From contig JAQFVV010012420.1 in the NCBI GenBank assembly GCA_028023455.1, positions 9,255,194 through 9,319,193 on the forward strand: a stretch of DNA of 64,000 bases, written 5' to 3'. The position numbers and the translations under genes were made by a program. The stretch comes from Epiperipatus broadwayi. Taxonomy: Eukaryota; Onychophora; Udeonychophora; Euonychophora; Peripatidae. Of this stretch, positions 33,410-45,380 are shown in pieces (position 1 is the first letter of the stretch; every line of letters begins with the position of its first letter). The notes under the pieces were generated by a model. That model was not told the origin of the DNA, searched no databases, and saw only the letters and a program-made list of their open reading frames with translations.

Positions 33410-33873
33410 GGTTCAAATCCCTCCATAACTTCTTAAATGTTAGCATTTTTAATATACTTTCATCCAATATAAAACAATCATGTAATCGAAATCAGATACA
33501 GCATAATTTGTGGCTCCACTGTATATTTATTTATATAAAATCCCTATTTTCTCTATTGTCTCATTGATAAATGTATATTTGTTCATAAGACTGTTAAGAT
33601 ACATGTCAAACCAATTAATAAAAAATATTACCTTTGTCTGTAATGCTATTACATTCACAATTGAAAAATCAAAAAAAAAAAACAACTTTAAATTTGTTTT
33701 TATAAAAATAAATAACTATACCTAACTAAACCATAATTTATATTATGAGCATTTTATGCGAAGGAAGTAATTCCGTCATTGATAACAGTAACTTTTTTAT
33801 GAAGCAGTCGTCTGTAACACTGTCAAATTCACATATCAAATATAACAGATATATTTAAAAATTTTAATTTTAA
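33410..33873. other. AT-rich intronic sequence
   Basis: Nothing recognised apart from the box B-like word at its left edge. Confidence 0.45.
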
Positions 33874-33942
33874 TTTAGCTTTATTAATAGTTTTGTGTAG
33901 CCATCCTTTAGCTGGCTACACAAAACTATTAATAAATCTAAA
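33874..33942. repeat. Near-perfect 30 bp hairpin
   Basis: Arms 33874-33903 and 33913-33942 pair with a single mismatch round a 9-base loop. The inner 23 bases (33881-33903 with 33913-33935, ending GTGTAGCCA/TGGCTACAC) are a perfect match. It is of miniature foldback or microRNA-precursor size. No second copy was seen. Confidence 0.85.
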
Positions 33943-36900
33943 TGTATTAATACATTGCCAGCTACATTTCTGAAGGTCTTGTTGTTCCAAACTTTTTTTT
34001 TTTTCCATTATGAATTATTCACATTTATTTATATGTCAGATTCACAGAGTAATAATCAGATTACAAAACATTTACTAAAATTAAATATTATATATTGTAC
34101 CCTGCCAATAGGACAATGACCCCTAGACGATGTGCCAAGTCCCTACATTAGGCTATCCTATGACTTGACCTAGGTAACATTTAAGACTCTTACCATTTTT
34201 TATCTTTGGTCAATATTAATATTTATGAGATTTTCCTATCTTATCAACAAGATTGCATACCCATTAACATTAAATAAACACAAAAGTATTTATCTAATGG
34301 CGTAAGAATATCCAGAAACTCCTTATTCAGTATCTACATACTCTTATGACTAACAATAATGATTAAATGAATATAATAAAACATCTATAATTATCGACTT
34401 TCAATTAACTAAGAAAGAAATTATACTATCATGTTATTGTATACTGAATGTTATTATTATTACTTGTGTAGGATTATTATTAGCAATAATCATAATAATA
34501 AATTTATAGTAAGGAGATCTCAGGATAATCATTGATTTTTAATTAATTATTTAATCCACCTATAAAATATCAGGAGGGATTTTACTGAACTCTATATATA
34601 GATAGTGTATTAATTAAGAAAAGATTTATAACCTGAATCTATAATCAAAATTGTACTCTTATTTTATAGTCATGTTACCTAATACTCCCACTTAAAACTA
34701 ATATTGTTATTTACCTTGTAATTTCTACAGTATTCCATCTTTAAACCCCATATTTTAAGTCATTAATTTCTGTTATACTCAAGTTTATAGTATTACTCTT
34801 ATTTAAATTACAAATTTAAAATTTTGGAACTATACTTTATGTTTTACATGCCATTCTTACCTGGGATAACTGATCAAAAGGTTACAATATATAATGATAT
34901 TTATTAGTCTGTGGAAAATTATAAATATAAATTTGTTTAAACAACTAATTAAAAAAAAACTATTACAAAAATGATGGCCCTTCAGACCAGCTACATTTCT
35001 CATATTTATTTATATAATATTAAAATCTTTTGTTTAATTTACATTAAATCTTTAAAAAAAATTGTTAAGGCAACCAATTAAAAAAACTGACAGCCTTTAA
35101 AAGGCCGATTACATCTGGTATGTAAATAAAATAAATAATTTATAAAATGTTATTTATTTCATTATGTTTGCTCATAATTGAACATATCATTATTTTTTTT
35201 TCCATCTGGAGACATCTTTTTTAATATCAATACTGAGATATGTATCTAAATTTTTGCATTTGAATAAAGTATTTATACTTTATGATATAAGCTATAAGCC
35301 TAGTAGTTCAAAAATGAATATTCCTATGGAAAAATGAAGTTAATAATCTTGATCCAAAATATTTTTATTATGCGTGATTAAAGTTACATTCCAGGAAAAA
35401 CATATTGCTTGATGATAGTAAATAAATACAAGTCAATGTTTCTAAAGCAATTTCCCAATATAAAATAAATTGTTAAAAAATAATAAATTTTTCTAAAAAA
35501 ATTAAAAGGTAACTGTATCTGTGGGGATTGGGGGAGTACATTTTCATCTTATAATCATCAGACTGAACAGAGGAAAAAACCAAGTATTTGTTAAGCAATA
35601 CTTACTCAATTTCCTTTGCCTCTCCAAGCAAACCATTATTTTATTGCCTTCTATTCCTTTCAACTAATTATTAAGAGTCTATATATATATTTTCAGTTAA
35701 AATCAAATAACTTTAAATGAAACTATTTTGAATTTTAAAGTCTGGCTTAAAAGACACTTAATTTTTTTTTATTATTATTATTCCATTGAAAATCCCCAAA
35801 TAGACAGACAAAATGTTTTTTAAAAAATGTATAAGAATATATAATTTGTTAATAATCAGTTTTAAGTTAATATACCATTCTTCATATTATGCCATCTCAA
35901 TTTGTTCCTTGTTTTGCTAGTGACTAAAGTCAAATCTGCCTCAAAAAAAAAAAATCATCTTGCTATCCAACAAAATTGGAGAGGGAGAAATGTTTTCTTC
36001 TTATGTTATCTTCTCAGTGTGTTGTGGTAAATTTTTTTATTTTTTTGATGCCTTGGCAGTGAAACCAATTGGTTGTGAAATTTTAGTTTATAAATTTTGG
36101 CTAATATTTTAATTCTAAATTTGTTGTAATTTGTTTATATACATATATATATATGTGTGTGTGTACATGTATCTTTTAACTACTTAATAAATATCACATG
36201 ATCACCATTTCTTATGCTTGCTCATAACTGTTATTAAAACTTAATAAATAAACGTTTCTATATAAAATGTAAAAATCCAAAACTATTTATATATATAAAA
36301 TTATATAATTGTTGCTGTTTTTTGTTTGTCAATGTAATCAGAGATATCTATATAGTTAGTTATGTTAAAATGGTGTTTTATTTCCAAGCACATGAAATAA
36401 ATAGGAATAGCAATAGGGATTTAAAAACATAATTTATGTGATTAGATTAGAGAAAAGCACGCAAGGATAAAGTTAAGTTAATAATTTAGAATATTAAGAA
36501 AATAGATTCTATATACATTTATGTGTATATATGTGATTGTGTGTGCATAAAAATGTTTTGTAAAGATACTGACTTTAAAAGAAATAAAAAGATGAAAGAC
36601 ATTCAAATTACAGTGAAGCCATGAACTACATTGTATCAAACTACAAGATTTCAATTATATCATAATCAAAAAAAAAAAAATGTAAATAAACAAACATTGA
36701 CATTTACAAACATATTAAATTTTATGAACCCCAGTACGATTGCAGTCTTTTTTTTTCTCCTTGTTAATTTTAACATTTGCAAATCTCAAACATGAATTTA
36801 TTAAATCATGTTTTCTTTATGATTTACATGCAATTTTTTTTTTCCTATTTTTTTTCTAAAAAGTTTTATACCGTATATAATAAGTGTCATATCTTTTATA

Positions 36901-37000
36901 AAATGTATTGTAATACAGTGAGTGATAAATACAAAAAAAAATTATAAAATTATTTTCATTAAATGATAAATATATATATATTGATTTAATAAAGAAAATA
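33943..37000. other. AT-rich intronic sequence with minor repeats
   Basis: No gene. A TA/TG microsatellite lies at about 36138-36165. A short third copy of the dispersed repeat seen at 10489 and 19039 is at 36191-36240 (ATCACATGATCACCATTTCTT). Several A and T homopolymer runs occur. Confidence 0.5.
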
Positions 37001-37638
37001 ATTGCTTATTTACTCATAATTAAGTTTCAGTAAGAATGACGTTTAGTAAATTCTAAGCAATTTCACTGACATCATTCAGTCAAAAAACATCGTAAATAGT
37101 AATTTCAAGTGAGAATTCTACTCACGCTCTCCTCAACAGTTCTTCAGATTTGCTCATATAAAAGAATTTGAGTTGTAGGAATAAGAGGATCCTTTTTATT
37201 CCTGCATAAATACTATATCTTGGATTGAAGAGGAAAGTATTCATTTATTTAACACTCTCAAAAGGCGCATGCTCAATTAGCTTGAAAGGCTGATATTTGA
37301 ATGTAATATAATTGCAAACACGACGCTAGATAAAATATTTGCTTATTTACTCATAAGAATGATGTTTAGTAAATTCTAAGCAATTTCACCAACATCATTC
37401 AGTCAAAAAACCGTAAATAGTAATTTAAAGTGAGAATTCTACTCACGCTCTCCTCAACAGTTCTTCAGATTTGCTCATATAAAAGAATTTGAGTTGTAGG
37501 AATAAGAGGATCCTTTTTATTCCTGCATAAATACTATATCTTGGATTGAAGAGGAAAGTATTCATTTATTTAACACTCTCAAAAGGCGCGTGCTCAATTA
37601 GCTTGAAAGGCTGATATTTGAATGTAATATAATTGTAA
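37001..37638. repeat. Tandem duplication of about 310 bp (family H relative)
   Basis: Copy 1 (about 37001-37315) and copy 2 (about 37339-37638) are nearly identical and share TGAGAATTCTACTCACGCTCTC, GAATAAGAGGATCC and ACTCTCAAAAGGCGC. A 23-base unique segment lies between them. The unit resembles that of the array at 13.0-13.9 kb in order and content (the CACGCTC, CAGATTTGC, AAGAGG and CACTC blocks). The near identity of the two copies points to a recent duplication. It has no ORF. Confidence 0.88.
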
Positions 37639-38221
37639 AGAAAAGTAAGAAATTGGCTGTTTTTAAAAGAATGAATCATCAATCAGAGAAATTATAAAAA
37701 GAAACAGATTTGTGCCACTGGTGCTTGTGTCCCAAAGAACTAAAATTGTAACTAAAGTAATGACAATTTTTTGGTTAAAATGGAAAAATGCCTTAAATCT
37801 GTGATTAAATGTTATGAATTTCAAGAACATTACTGTTGATGGTCTTGTATTGCATCAGAAAATCTTAAGTCTCTATGAAGAATGTAGCCAAGAATCTGGA
37901 TCACCATTTCCAAACTATTCACTGCAAATAGTGGTTGGTTGTGTAGATTTCTAAACCATTATAAGTCTTAAAAATATTAAAGTATGCAGTGCTGATAATA
38001 AAACTATTATATTTTCTTTAGAATTTTAAAAATTATAGAAATATGTCCAAAACAGATATTTAATTGTGATGAAACAGAATTGTGAACTATTAAATGCAGA
38101 CATAGTACTATATTTAAATATACTTTCTCAATTTCTTATTAATATTTTTTTTTAATGTTTGTATTATAATCTTAATTTATATATGTTATATGTGTAAATC
38201 AACTGTTACATATATATATAT
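37639..38221. other. AT-rich intronic sequence
   Basis: Nothing recognised. It ends in a TA run at the LTR element insertion point. Confidence 0.5.
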
Positions 38222-40109
38222 TGTAACGGGAGAAAGATATTTGAGATTTGCATATACTGACCACTGGGGCGCCACTAGTCCGAAAATAGGAACTAGACAT
38301 TTATTTTAAGGGTGGACAGGATATGCGAACCTGAACGCACTGGACTAAACTCAGGAAGAAACAAGATATCCTAAATATTGTTTAGACGGTTGAGAACTCA
38401 AAGCACAAAGACAAACAACAGCCAAATTAAGTTTAAACAATTTATTAATTTTATTAAAAGTTGTGCAATAGAGTGAAGACATCTAGCCACGAATACAAAA
38501 GTGGCTTACACGTATTTACCAGAGAGTGCACAAGAGTACGACAAACATGAAGGCATTAAACATTTTGGCAGCAAAATTCTCTCACTTAAAATATATGAAA
38601 TGGTTAGGATAATATCTTCTTGCTGGCCAGTTGTAAAATTACAAAAATAAACAACAACTCTAGCTTCCTGAATCAGAGATAATAAAACAGTTACTGTCCC
38701 GCCGGAAATCAACGAAACCAGCGCGGACGTCCGAGCAGTAATATTCTAATTACTGTCATTAAAACGCCGCAGGACTGCTGCGCATAATACTACATTCAAA
38801 GTAAATGTGGTTGATCTCACTTACAAGACAGCAAAAGATATTTGATTACGATCTTACGTAATCCAGAAAGAAATGACTACTTTCAGACAACCCGAAGAAA
38901 TAACTTGACAAATAGCCAGCAAAAAGATTTTGTTGTTTGCACAAAAAGCGCAAACGAAACATGCTTAAAGATTCTTTATTTTACAACTAAGGGCAGGTGA
39001 ATAAATAAAGACTACGAAAACTGCCAATGCATTTTGTAATAGTTAACGAAATAATCAGGTATATATTAAACATATAAAATACAATCTCCTAATGCACCCC
39101 CTGATAAACGAAAATTGCAAACAAACTTGGAATCTTAAAACTAAGATTCCAAGACACACTTTAAATACTAGAAAAGAGTACATACAGATAATAAATAATT
39201 AAAAAAAAAATACCATTTTAAAACATATTTATCATTAGATTGAGCGGAGATTTAATTAAACGCAATTTATTTACCCTGGCTAGAATAGGAAAAAGTTTAG
39301 CTTACGGTAAGGCAGAGTTCTAGTGATTTAGTGACGAGTGCGCACTTTTGATAATAGTTCATCTTTCAGGTCCTTTGACAGCGGCAAGGTAGAGGCAGTG
39401 TTTATTTTAGAGGCTCATGGCATGACTGAAGGAGAGCTGGTAGGCGTGGGTCCATCCTTTGTTTAAATTAGCAAGACATTCTAATGATGGCAAAACTCAT
39501 AGCGGCAGATTTTGACATCTTGCACAGCAACGAAGCTTGTCAATAATTATTTAAATTTTTAACAGGAATTAAACGTCCGAACAGCTACTCAAAACCATAT
39601 GATTCTTAGCAGGCAATAATCCAAGTGTCCATTTCTATACTGAATCTCCTCTCTCTCTGAAAATTGGCGGGCTATTCTTGCCTCGCTACATTTCCCGCGA
39701 AAAACTTTCATTAGTGTCCATTCTATATTTCAGGCAGGGCAAATATTAATTTCCCGCTCAATCTAATTTAAGACTTCCAACCAGGGATAATTGAAACAAA
39801 AACGACAAATACAAAACTAAATCTCCGCTTTTTAGAATTAACTTTAAAAATAATTACAATAAAAGCAACAGGAATATATAATTAGCAAGCTTGCCTGTTT
39901 TTAATCAAATTGATTAAAACAGACGGTGAAAGTAAACTATTTTACAATCAATTTTATAAACATTAAATAATCTATTTTAAAATATAAATGCGTATGTGTT
40001 TTAAATAATAATAAAAAAAATTGAGCCTTAGACATTTAATGAAAATGAAGTTGTTTTCCCTTTTTAATTTTAGTAATAAAACCATTGAATCGGAAATCAA
40101 TCCGGCTCA
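38222..40109 (-). repeat. LTR (left; 3' LTR on the minus strand)
   Basis: 1888 bases with TG..CA ends, differing from the other LTR at roughly 27 positions and a few indels by eye (about 1.4 percent). More than half of the substitutions are CG against TG or CA. The small open frame at 38506-38712 is conserved only because the LTRs are near-identical and has no recognised similarity. Confidence 0.9.
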
Positions 40110-40337
40110 ACTGCCTCAACACGTGATCAGAAAAAAACATTCCTGCAACTTTTTTTTCTTTTTTTTTTTTAAACTAAAAACATTTCAAAAACTACCCCTA
40201 GGAATTTGGCTGAACGCACTCATGAAAAACCAAAACAATATTTCATTTCTTACATTTATCCATTCTCATAAATCATTAACAAAAATTTTTTTTTGTCTGT
40301 TTTAAAACAATCCGTCCGATTGCTAAAAGCCGAACCT

Positions 40338-41057
40338 TTAACTTTTGTCCGGTGGTTCTTTTACTCTTTTTATTAATTTTCTGAAATAAGTTCCTTTCCC
40401 TCTCTTATATTTTACCTGCCTAGAATTTATGATTTTGTCTCTTTCCCGTTCTGTTTTGCTTTCTAGCGTATATACCTGAATCTTTTTCTTAACGAAACTT
40501 CCCAATTCTTCATCTTTTCCTACTTTATTTTTAGTCATATCAACACTAGTAAATGGCAACACTTCATTTCCCACAGACTTTTTACGTGCCTTGAATAAGA
40601 TTGCTTTATAAATGGCTTTTATTTCTGTTTTAAAATCATATTCCGAAAACTTTTCCTTAGTTTTAAACCCCTGTTCACAACTAACAGTTATTTTACTCAA
40701 CTCATTTTTAACCTCTTGAGGTAACTTATAACTGTCTCCAAGATTTTCTTTCTCCACCATACTATCTATCTCTCTCCACTCTCTACTTATTTCAAACTTT
40801 ATTTCCACCCTCTCTGTCCTAGTACTCTCCTGTGCTACTTCAATTTCTATATCTTTTACGACTACTTTTTCTACTTCCTGACTCTCTTTACTCATCTCAT
40901 TTTTCAAATCCTTTTCCATCTCCACTTCTTTTTGTTGAGTTTCTTCTACTCTTCCTGTCATTTCTCTTCTCATTTCTTTCATTTCTGCTCTCAGCTCCTC
41001 CAGTATTGTTTGTTGACTCTGTTTTATTTCTAGCAACTCTTGTCGTATTTCTTTCAT
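40338..41057 (-). CDS. gag-like coiled-coil protein of the LTR element
   Basis: 239 codons from an ATG at 41057. The open frame continues upstream in the same frame to at least about 41110, so the true start may be earlier, and a frameshift near there separates it from another ATG at about 41184. The first 65 residues are strongly helical and charged, with heptad-like spacing (a coiled coil), followed by a Lys/Glu-rich middle and a basic C-terminus (KYKRGKGTYFRKLIKRVK). There is no zinc knuckle, protease or RT motif. Position, orientation and composition suggest a gag-derived structural protein, but no homologue is recognised by sequence. Confidence 0.5.
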   Translation of the reverse strand: MKEIRQELLEIKQSQQTILEELRAEMKEMRREMTGRVEETQQKEVEMEKDLKNEMSKESQEVEKVVVKDIEIEVAQESTRTERVEIKFEISREWREIDSMVEKENLGDSYKLPQEVKNELSKITVSCEQGFKTKEKFSEYDFKTEIKAIYKAILFKARKKSVGNEVLPFTSVDMTKNKVGKDEELGSFVKKKIQVYTLESKTERERDKIINSRQVKYKRGKGTYFRKLIKRVKEPPDKS

Positions 41058-41675
41058 CGCGGCTTTTCTATTATCAACTTTATCATCATCTGTGTCTCGC
41101 TCTCTTCTTCTATCTGGGGGTATTTAAATGAAACAGGGCTCTCTTCCAAACCTGCCGCCCTGTCACCTTCTTCTTTACCTTCCATTTTTACACAAGGCTA
41201 ACTCGCTATACTAACTTTTTTTTTTTAAACAAAAATCTCAAAGCAAATAAAATGCTATTTATTTATATGCAAGAAGACAACGAACTATTTTTACTACTTT
41301 TAAATTCGAAAATTTACTCCGAACGATTTTTTTTTTGTTTAAACAACAACAACAACAAAAAAAACTCTATTTATTATTTATGTCATATGAAAAAGACAAA
41401 CTATATATATTTAACTCTTCAAAAAAAATTAACTCCGACAGACTTTTTTTTAGAAAATACGCTATTTATTGTTTATTTATTTATGTCATATGAAAAAGAC
41501 GAAACCCTGTTCTACCAAACTGCTCCAACAATACATGCAATAATTAACAAAAATCGAACCTCTACCAACTAGATCTTGCCACTTACACCTGAAATCTTTC
41601 TCAACCATCTAAACAAAATCTCACATGGGTTTGAAAACGTGGAAGCCCCACGTTGATGCACTAAAAATTAATATA

Positions 41676-43571
41676 TGTACGGGAGAGATATTTGAGATTC
41701 GCATATACTGACCACTGGGGCGCCACTAGTCCGAAAATAGGAACTAGACATTTATTTTAAGGGTGGACAGGATATGCGAACCTGAACGCACCGGACTAAA
41801 CTCAGGAAGAAACAAGATATCCTAAATATTGTTTAGACAGTTGAGAAATCAAAGCACAAAGACAAACGTCAGCCAAATTAAGTTTAAACAATTTATTAAT
41901 TTTATTAAAAGTTGTGCAATAGAGTGAAGACATCTAGCCATGAATACAAAAGTGGCTTATAGTAACATACGCATATTTACCAGAGAGTGCACAAGAGTAC
42001 GACAAACATGAAGGCATTAAACATTTTGGCAGCAAAATTCTCTCACTTAAAATATATGAAATGGTTAGGATAATATCTTCTTGCTGGCCAGTTGTAAAAT
42101 TACAAAAACAAACAACAACTCTAGCTTCCTGAATCAGAGATAATAAAACAGTTACTGTCCCACCAGAAATCAACAAAACCAGCGCGGACGTCCGAGCAGT
42201 AATATTCTAATTACTGTCGTTAAAACGCCGCAGGACTGCTGCATGTAATACTACATTCAAAGTAAATGTGGTTGATCTCACTTACAAGACAGCAAAAGAT
42301 ATTTGATTACGATCTTACGTAATCCAGAAAGAAATGACTACTTTCAGACAACCCGAAGAAATAACTTGACAAATAGCCAGCAAAAAGATTTTGTTGTTTG
42401 CACAAAAAGCGCAAATGAAACATGCTTAAAGATTCTTTATTTTACAACTAAGGGCAGGTGAATAAATAAAGACTACGAAAACTGCCAATGCGTTTTGTAA
42501 TAGTTAACGAAATAATCAGGTATATATTAAACATATAAAATACAATCTCCTAATGCACCCCCTGATAAACGAAAATTGCAAACAAACTTGGAATCTTAAA
42601 ACTAAGATTCCAAGACACACTTTAAATACTAGAAAAGAGTACATACAGATAATAAATAATTAAAAAACAATTAATACCATTTTAAAACATATTTATCATT
42701 AGATTGAGCGGAGATTTAATTAAACGCAATTTATTTACCCTGGCTAGAATAGGAAAAAGTTTAGCTTACGGTAAGGCAGAGTTCTAGTGATTTAGTGACG
42801 AGTGCACACTTTTGATAATAGTTCATCTTTCAGGTCCTTTGACAGCGGCAAGGTAGAGGCAGTGTTTATTTTATAGGCTCATGGCATGACTGAAGGAGAG
42901 CTGGTAGGCATGGGTCCATCCTTTGTTTAAATTAGCAAGACATTCTAATGATGGCAAAACTCATAGCGGCAGATTTTGACATCTTGCACAGCAACGAAGC
43001 TTGTCAGTAATTATTTAAGTTTTTAACAGAAATTAAACGTCCGAACAGCTACTCAAAACCATATGATTCTTAGCAGGCAATAATCCAAGTGTCCATTTCT
43101 ATACTGAATCTCCTCTCTCTCTGAAAATTGGCAGGCTATCCTTGCCTCGCTACATTTCCCACGAAAAACTTTCATTAGTGTCCATTCTATATTTCAGGCA
43201 GGGCAAATATTAATTTCCCGCTCAATCTAATTTAAGACTTCCAACCAGGGATAATTGAAACAAAAACGACAAATACAAAACTAAATCTCCGCTTTTTAGA
43301 ATTAACTTTAAAAATAATTACAATAAAAGCAACAGGAATATATAATTAGCAAGCTTGCCTGTTTTTAATCAAATTGATTAAAACAGACGGTGAAAGTACT
43401 ATTTTACAATCAATTTTATAAACATTAAATAATCTATTTTAAAATATAAATGCGAATGTGTTTTAAATAATAATAAAAAAAATTGAGCCTTAGACATTTA
43501 ATGAAAATGGAGTTGTTTTCCCTTTTTAATTTTAGTAATAAAACCATTGAATCTGAAATCAATCCGGCTCA
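41676..43571 (-). repeat. LTR (right; 5' LTR on the minus strand)
   Basis: 1896 bases, the partner of 38222-40109. CG sites lost here but kept in the left LTR, and the reverse, are both seen, so each LTR has decayed on its own. Confidence 0.9.
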
Positions 43572-44085
43572 ATATACATATATGCATGTTCAAAAGTACT
43601 GTACACTTACAATATAATAAACAATACTTATTGTATTAGAATTTAAGTTTGTCAACAAAAAATGAGTTATTATACACTACAGAATACTCAAGGAGGATTT
43701 GAAATGAAATGTAGTGTGTAGTCTTGGATTCACTGTATATTCACTCAATGTTTGAAAAAAAATTATATTTCATTTTTTTATTCACTAGATATTTAAAAGA
43801 AAGGAAAAACTAAAAGTATTTTTTTTTTGTTTCCTATAAATTAAAGGGGTTTTTTTTTAAAGGTTAATTTATTTATTTTTTTAATGAAAAATTTTAAATA
43901 ATAAAAATCTTTTATAATACATCTCATTAAAAGAGAAAAACTAACTCTAAATTGTTTAGTTCAAAAAAAAAATCATAGATTAATTAAACTATTTTGGTAT
44001 TTTAAAAAATGAGTTTTAATTAAAAGTTAATCCTATAATTCGACAAGTTTAAATGAAAAGAATTCTTTTATGATTTTGGTTTGAT
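43572..44085. other. AT-rich sequence, nothing recognised
   Basis: Homopolymer-rich intronic DNA between the LTR element and the ribozyme repeat. Confidence 0.45.
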
Positions 44086-44345
44086 TAATTGCTTTGTGTC
44101 AAAGTTGTAAGGGCAGCTCATTTGACACTTATCAAATAAACTTTAGTAATTTACTATCTGTATATATACTGAACAATGATAAAGATATATGAGGTCTGAG
44201 CCAACTGATGAGTGCTGATTCAGCATGAAATGTACATCTTGGGGATCCTAGATCTTTTTCACATGTCTTGATAGAAATCAGTCCTTACCTTGAGTGAAAG
44301 TAATGTAGTAACAATTATACTACAGAAATATTGTGCTTTATATTC
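44086..44345 (+). mobile_element. Ribozyme-bearing repeat, copy 2
   Basis: The segment left of the ribozyme (from ACTTATCAAATAAACT near 44126) aligns with 9821-9890. The segment to the right (about 44269-44345, TGATAGAAATCAGTCC to ACTACAGAAATATT) aligns with the right arm of the 9771-10068 element. The left inverted arm is too decayed here to fix the boundary. It has no ORF. It shares a central hammerhead with copy 1, and here the ribozyme looks intact. Confidence 0.65.
44193..44257 (+). ncRNA. Type I hammerhead ribozyme, apparently intact core
   Basis: CTGATGA at 44205-44211. Stem II is GTGCTG/CAGCAT (44212-44217 with 44221-44226, six pairs including the closing G-U) with an ATT loop. GAAA is at 44227-44230. 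The stem III sequence TGTACA (44231-44236) is self-complementary, followed by UC (44237-44238; cleavage expected after C44238). Stem I is CCAA/TTGG (44201-44204 with 44239-44242), extended beyond an internal loop by GGTCT/AGATC (44193-44197 with 44250-44254). All core bases of the hammerhead consensus are present. The very short stem III is the minimal form known from Penelope-like elements and usually acts as a dimer. Not tested. Confidence 0.85.
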
Positions 44346-45300
44346 CATGATTTACAAAGTTATCAAGAAATGATTTTAAGGTTTTTTTTTACAAAAAAAA
44401 AAAAAATAGAAAATTTATTATTCTATAAAGTTTATGTCAAACATACAGGATTGTGTGCGTGTATATGAACCTATGGGAAACTGATATAAAAATGAAAATG
44501 TTTTTTTTTTAATTATTATTATTGTGAGATTTAAGTGAGTATTATTTGGAATAATTCAGACAAGTAATCTCTGTGCACTAAAAATGTAAAGGATTGTGTT
44601 TAATGACTAATTGTTTTATTTTATATTTATATATGAAAACAAGTATGATATCTATACATGTGTATACAAGAATAAAATGATGCGTTAATAAATAAATAGA
44701 GGGATTTGAACTTAGGATTTTTTAGTATGCAGACTAGTGGGAAATGCCGTGCAGCAATAAAAAAAAGTTTTAAAAAATGGGAAAATGTAGACATGCAAGA
44801 AGCACTACAAGAATTATGCTATATCAGCATACTACACCATCAACAGCAATCGGGAAAAGGCGGAAATTGAGAACTAAATTAGCTATATTATGCCCCAGTG
44901 CTCAAAGTTTTGTGTTTAATAAGTTGTCAGGGAAAACCATTTTTAATAGGAGAACCTATATGGGTGAGAGACATAATTTGCAAAAAAATGGGTCAAAGGC
45001 ATAATTGAAAAATTAATATCAAAATAAATATATTCAATTAGCGGTCTGAATGGATTACAATACAGATGACATATAAGGAAAAGAGAGCTGGAAGAAATGC
45101 AACTGGATGTGTTTCAAGAAATAGGAACCCAGGAGACGAAGACTAACCCAGAACAGGAAATAACTGAAAACAAGAGAATACAGAAAAGAGAAGTGACAGA
45201 AGTTCATCATAAAGCTGAAAAAGAGAAATCGCCCAGACACGTATGGGATAAAAGGAAACAAAACAGATTGAACAATTATGTGTAAAATAAATAAACACTA
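44346..45300. other. Intronic sequence with a SINE trace and small open frames
   Basis: At about 44698-44760, on the minus strand, a box B-like AAGTTCAAATCCC suggests a decayed tRNA-derived SINE. Open frames at 44777-45004 (75 codons, basic) and 45097-45285 (62 codons, Glu/Lys-rich) have no recognised similarity and no splice context. I regard them as chance. Confidence 0.35.
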
Positions 45301-45380
45301 ACTTCTGGAGTGATGGGAGAAAGTGTTGTATTTGTGTAAAAATAAGTAGTGAAGTCAAGGGACAAAATCACTCCAGAAGT
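45301..45380. repeat. Short inverted repeat
   Basis: ACTTCTGGAGTGAT (45301-45314) is perfectly repeated in reverse complement at 45367-45380, enclosing 52 bases. It could be the ends of a very small foldback element. Confidence 0.65.

Larger units (their letters stand above)
38222..43571 (-). mobile_element. LTR retrotransposon, gag-only, non-autonomous
   Basis: Two direct repeats of about 1.89 kb (38222-40109 and 41676-43571) begin TGTA-CGGGAG and end CCGGCTCA, so they have TG..CA ends, and enclose a 1.57 kb internal region. ATAT flanks both sides, compatible with a 4 bp target duplication but uncertain in this AT-rich context. The internal region has one long ORF, on the minus strand, and no protease, reverse transcriptase or integrase, so the element depends on a partner. 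On the minus strand the sequence after the upstream LTR (about 41633-41675, with GTGCATCAACGTGGGG) may hold the primer site. Long LTRs and a small interior resemble large non-autonomous derivatives. Confidence 0.9.

Noticed and set aside
37001-37638. Tandem pair as a retrozyme (direct repeats with hammerheads)
   Set aside because: I searched both strands of the unit for CTGANGA followed by a stem and GAAA and found only partial matches without a coherent fold.
38506-38712. 68-codon open frame conserved in both LTRs as a gene
   Set aside because: Conservation is explained by the recent LTR duplication, and no similarity or codon signal is seen.
44777-45285. Two small basic/charged open frames as genes
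   Set aside because: Short, unrelated to known families, with no promoter or splice context. A FEKCDKAF-like zinc-finger resemblance near 45500 is isolated and out of context.
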